From an uncultured SAR86 cluster bacterium (lineage in GTDB: Bacteria; Pseudomonadota; Gammaproteobacteria; Magnimaribacterales; AG-339-G14): 64,000 nt of DNA. The stretch covers positions 59,467 to 123,466 of the forward strand of contig CACFWO010000005.1 of assembly GCA_902570035.1 (NCBI GenBank), in the 5' to 3' direction. Of the stretch, positions 62,546 through 64,000 are shown piece by piece (position 1 is the first letter of the stretch; each line of letters begins with the position of its first letter). The notes under the pieces were generated by a model. The model saw only the letters and a list, made by a program, of their open reading frames with translations, was not told the origin of the DNA and ran no database searches. The position numbers and the translations under genes were made by a program.

Positions 62546-62782
62546 TCAATCACTTAAAATTTTTTTGATAATAGCCCTATGAGCTTCTTTAGGGGTCTCA
62601 GTCTTATATATTAACAAGTCTGCCAAATCGTTATCTTCCATATCTAATATTTCGATAAGCGCTTTTAAGCTAGATTCTTCTAAATTAGATAAATGTTTTT
62701 CCAAGAATCTTTTTAGAAGAATATCAAGCTCCTGAAGACCTCTTCTTGACCTAAAATTAATTTCGTTTCTTAGTGATTCCAT
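62546..62782 (-). CDS. sdhE: Succinate dehydrogenase assembly factor 2 (SdhE)
   Basis: 78 aa, all-helical. The family motif is FRSRRGLQELDILLKRFL (about 10-27), containing the RGxxE needed for flavinylating succinate dehydrogenase. It is divergent from ygfZ across only 19 nt, a neighbourhood known from E. coli (ygfY-ygfZ). Confidence 0.93.
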   Translation of the reverse strand: MESLRNEINFRSRRGLQELDILLKRFLEKHLSNLEESSLKALIEILDMEDNDLADLLIYKTETPKEAHRAIIKKILSD

Positions 62783-62801
62783 ATTTTGTTAAAATTCATG
62801 C

Positions 62802-63482
62802 GTGCTCATATCAAAATATCACAGAATTATAGTAGTTGAAGGAAAAGACTCAATTGATTTCTTGCAGGGACAGATTTCAACAGACGTATCAAAACAAGAA
62901 ATTGAACAAATCGATCGATCAGCCATTTGCAACTTAAAAGGGAGAGTTATAGCTAGTTTTTTATGCAAAAAAATCAGTAATGACCAATTTCATCTAATCA
63001 CTCATCAATCTGTAGTAAAAAAACTAGTGGATACTTTAAAAAAGTATGCTGTTTTCTCTAAAGTATCAATTGAGGAAGGAGATGAAAATGTAATTGATTA
63101 TATCGATGATGAAACTTGGAAAAGCTCAATAATCGATAACCTTGATCCAGAAATATACTCAGAAAACTCTGAAAAATATACACCTCAGGAATTAGGATAC
63201 GATAAAAACGGAAGAATTGACTTTCAAAAAGGATGTTTTACTGGACAAGAAATTATTGCAAGGATGCATTACAGATCGCCTGGCATTTTTTCCATTGCAA
63301 GAGTTGAAATTGATGACACAAACAAGTCATTTGATGAAGTATTTACTATAAATGATAAAAAGGTTGGAAATATCCTTGAATATGTAAAAGGCAAATTCTT
63401 AGTGAGCGGAAAAACAAAAAATTTTGATTCTTTAAAAGACAATACAGAAAATACAGGCATTAAGTCTGTAGAATTAAACTAA
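62802..63482 (+). CDS. ygfZ: YgfZ/IBA57-like folate-binding protein for Fe-S cluster repair
   Basis: 226 aa, GTG start at 62802 (an ATG at 62798 is in another frame). The signature KGCFTGQEIIARMHYRSPG (about 146-164) holds the essential Cys of KGCYTGQE. The start DFLQGQISTDV (about 19-29) is also typical. It assists a subset of Fe-S enzymes such as MiaB, binding tetrahydrofolate. At 226 aa it is shorter than the E. coli protein (326 aa), lacking part of the C-terminal barrel. Overlaps the convergent ung by 9 nt. Confidence 0.9.
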   Translation: MLISKYHRIIVVEGKDSIDFLQGQISTDVSKQEIEQIDRSAICNLKGRVIASFLCKKISNDQFHLITHQSVVKKLVDTLKKYAVFSKVSIEEGDENVIDYIDDETWKSSIIDNLDPEIYSENSEKYTPQELGYDKNGRIDFQKGCFTGQEIIARMHYRSPGIFSIARVEIDDTNKSFDEVFTINDKKVGNILEYVKGKFLVSGKTKNFDSLKDNTENTGIKSVELN

Positions 63483-64000
63483 TTTCCAATTAATTGCCCC
63501 CTTCCCCTTATCAATGAGGTAATCATTTGTTTTGCTAAACGGCTTTGATCCAAAGAAACCTTTATCGGCAGAAAATGGTGAAGGATGAGCTGACTCAATA
63601 ACTAAGTTTTCTTGAGTATTTATTAAAGATTTTTTAAGTTGTGCATTTTTACCCCAAAGAATGTAAACCATATCCTTTTTATTACCCAAAACTTCGATTA
63701 CTTTATCGGTAAAAAATTTCCATCCGATATTTTGATGTGAGTTCGGATTATTTGACTCTACTGTAAGAGAGCTGTTGAGGAGCAGCACTCCCTCTAAAGC
63801 CCAAGAAGTCAAATTTCCTGAACAAGGTATATTAATCTTTAAGTCAGAATTTAATTCCTTAAATATATTTTTGAGCGAGGGCGGTATAGAGATATTATCT
63901 TTGACAGAAAAGCTCAGACCGTGTGCTTGACCAGCTCCATGATAAGGATCCTGACCCAGTATCACTACTTTAGTGTCTTCGTAAGAGGTAAGATTAAAAC
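63474..64000 (-). CDS. ung: Uracil-DNA glycosylase, 5'-truncated by the window edge
   Basis: The reading frame stays open to the window end; the GTG at 63965 is internal, since the preceding residues FNLTSYEDTKVV match the family. About 175 C-terminal residues are visible. Catalytic Asp-Pro motif VILGQDPYHGAGQAHGLSF (about 13-31 of the visible part) and the DNA-intercalating HPSPFSADKGFFGSKPF (about 143-159). It removes uracil from DNA. Convergent with ygfZ, with 9 nt overlap. Confidence 0.95.
   Translation of the reverse strand, partial: FNLTSYEDTKVVILGQDPYHGAGQAHGLSFSVKDNISIPPSLKNIFKELNSDLKINIPCSGNLTSWALEGVLLLNSSLTVESNNPNSHQNIGWKFFTDKVIEVLGNKKDMVYILWGKNAQLKKSLINTQENLVIESAHPSPFSADKGFFGSKPFSKTNDYLIDKGKGAINWKLV

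Noticed and set aside
1..64000. CRISPR arrays, insertion sequences, integrases, prophage genes
   Set aside because: No regularly spaced repeats, transposase or phage-like genes were found; the three tRNA genes have no nearby integrase or att-like duplications.

Overview
The window is a gene-dense, low-GC (roughly one third G+C) chromosome segment of a marine gammaproteobacterium. Several conserved gammaproteobacterial neighbourhoods are present: lepA-lepB-rnc-era-recO-acpS, rpoE-anti-sigma-mucD, yajC-secD-secF, suhB divergent from trmJ, and sdhE divergent from ygfZ. Together with a proteorhodopsin, a TonB receptor, many acyl-CoA enzymes, tiny intergenic gaps and overlapping convergent genes, they point to the SAR86 clade or a close relative. 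No insertion sequence, prophage, integrase or CRISPR array was seen.

Layout. 1-5.9 kb is a phosphorus block: PPK2 (5' end off the window), a short Ppx/GppA phosphatase, PhoR, PhoB, and a coupled glycosyltransferase/metallophosphoesterase pair that looks like the Agt-PlcP module replacing phospholipids with glycolipids under phosphate stress. 5.9-7 kb holds a DUF3047 protein and a SixA-type phosphatase. 7-13.7 kb is an acyl-CoA catabolic cluster (FAH hydrolase, three SDRs, two enoyl-CoA hydratases, an acyl-CoA ligase). 13.6-20.5 kb has a lipoprotein, a YwaF-type membrane protein, an M3 peptidase, a FATP-type acyl-CoA synthetase, a tandem HCCA-isomerase-like protein and a hidden 45-codon basic ORF. 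20.5-30.2 kb encodes transsulfuration enzymes, PurU, a pair of acyl-CoA dehydrogenases, an amidohydrolase, malate synthase G and DapE. 30.3-41.4 kb is the energy and surface region: alternative oxidase, tRNA-Gly, LysR regulator, blue-type proteorhodopsin, MATE exporter, a sugar dehydrogenase-thioredoxin fusion, a TonB receptor and a PhyH dioxygenase.

41.4-43.6 kb is the most interesting part. The 0.5-kb gap upstream of glnK-amtB is a complete small transcription unit on the minus strand. A -10 box is followed by an RNA leader with the hallmarks of the glutamine aptamer (glnA / Downstream-peptide class). A 53-aa basic peptide with three YRG repeats then starts behind a strong Shine-Dalgarno, and a rho-independent terminator closes the unit. 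It lies beside the PII/ammonium-transporter operon, whose own upstream region has an NtrC-like dyad, so the locus looks like a nitrogen-sensing hub.

43.7-51.6 kb holds tRNA-Glu, TrmJ, SuhB, SecF/SecD/YajC, tRNA-Leu, PlsB and an Hsp20 with a sigma-32-like promoter. 51.6-62.5 kb is a nearly continuous minus-strand run of housekeeping genes (rsmJ, uppP, tsaB, adk, acpS, recO, era, rnc, lepB, lepA, mucD, anti-sigma, rpoE). The window ends with sdhE, ygfZ and a 5'-truncated ung. All calls come from reading sequence and remembered family motifs; no search or folding program was run.
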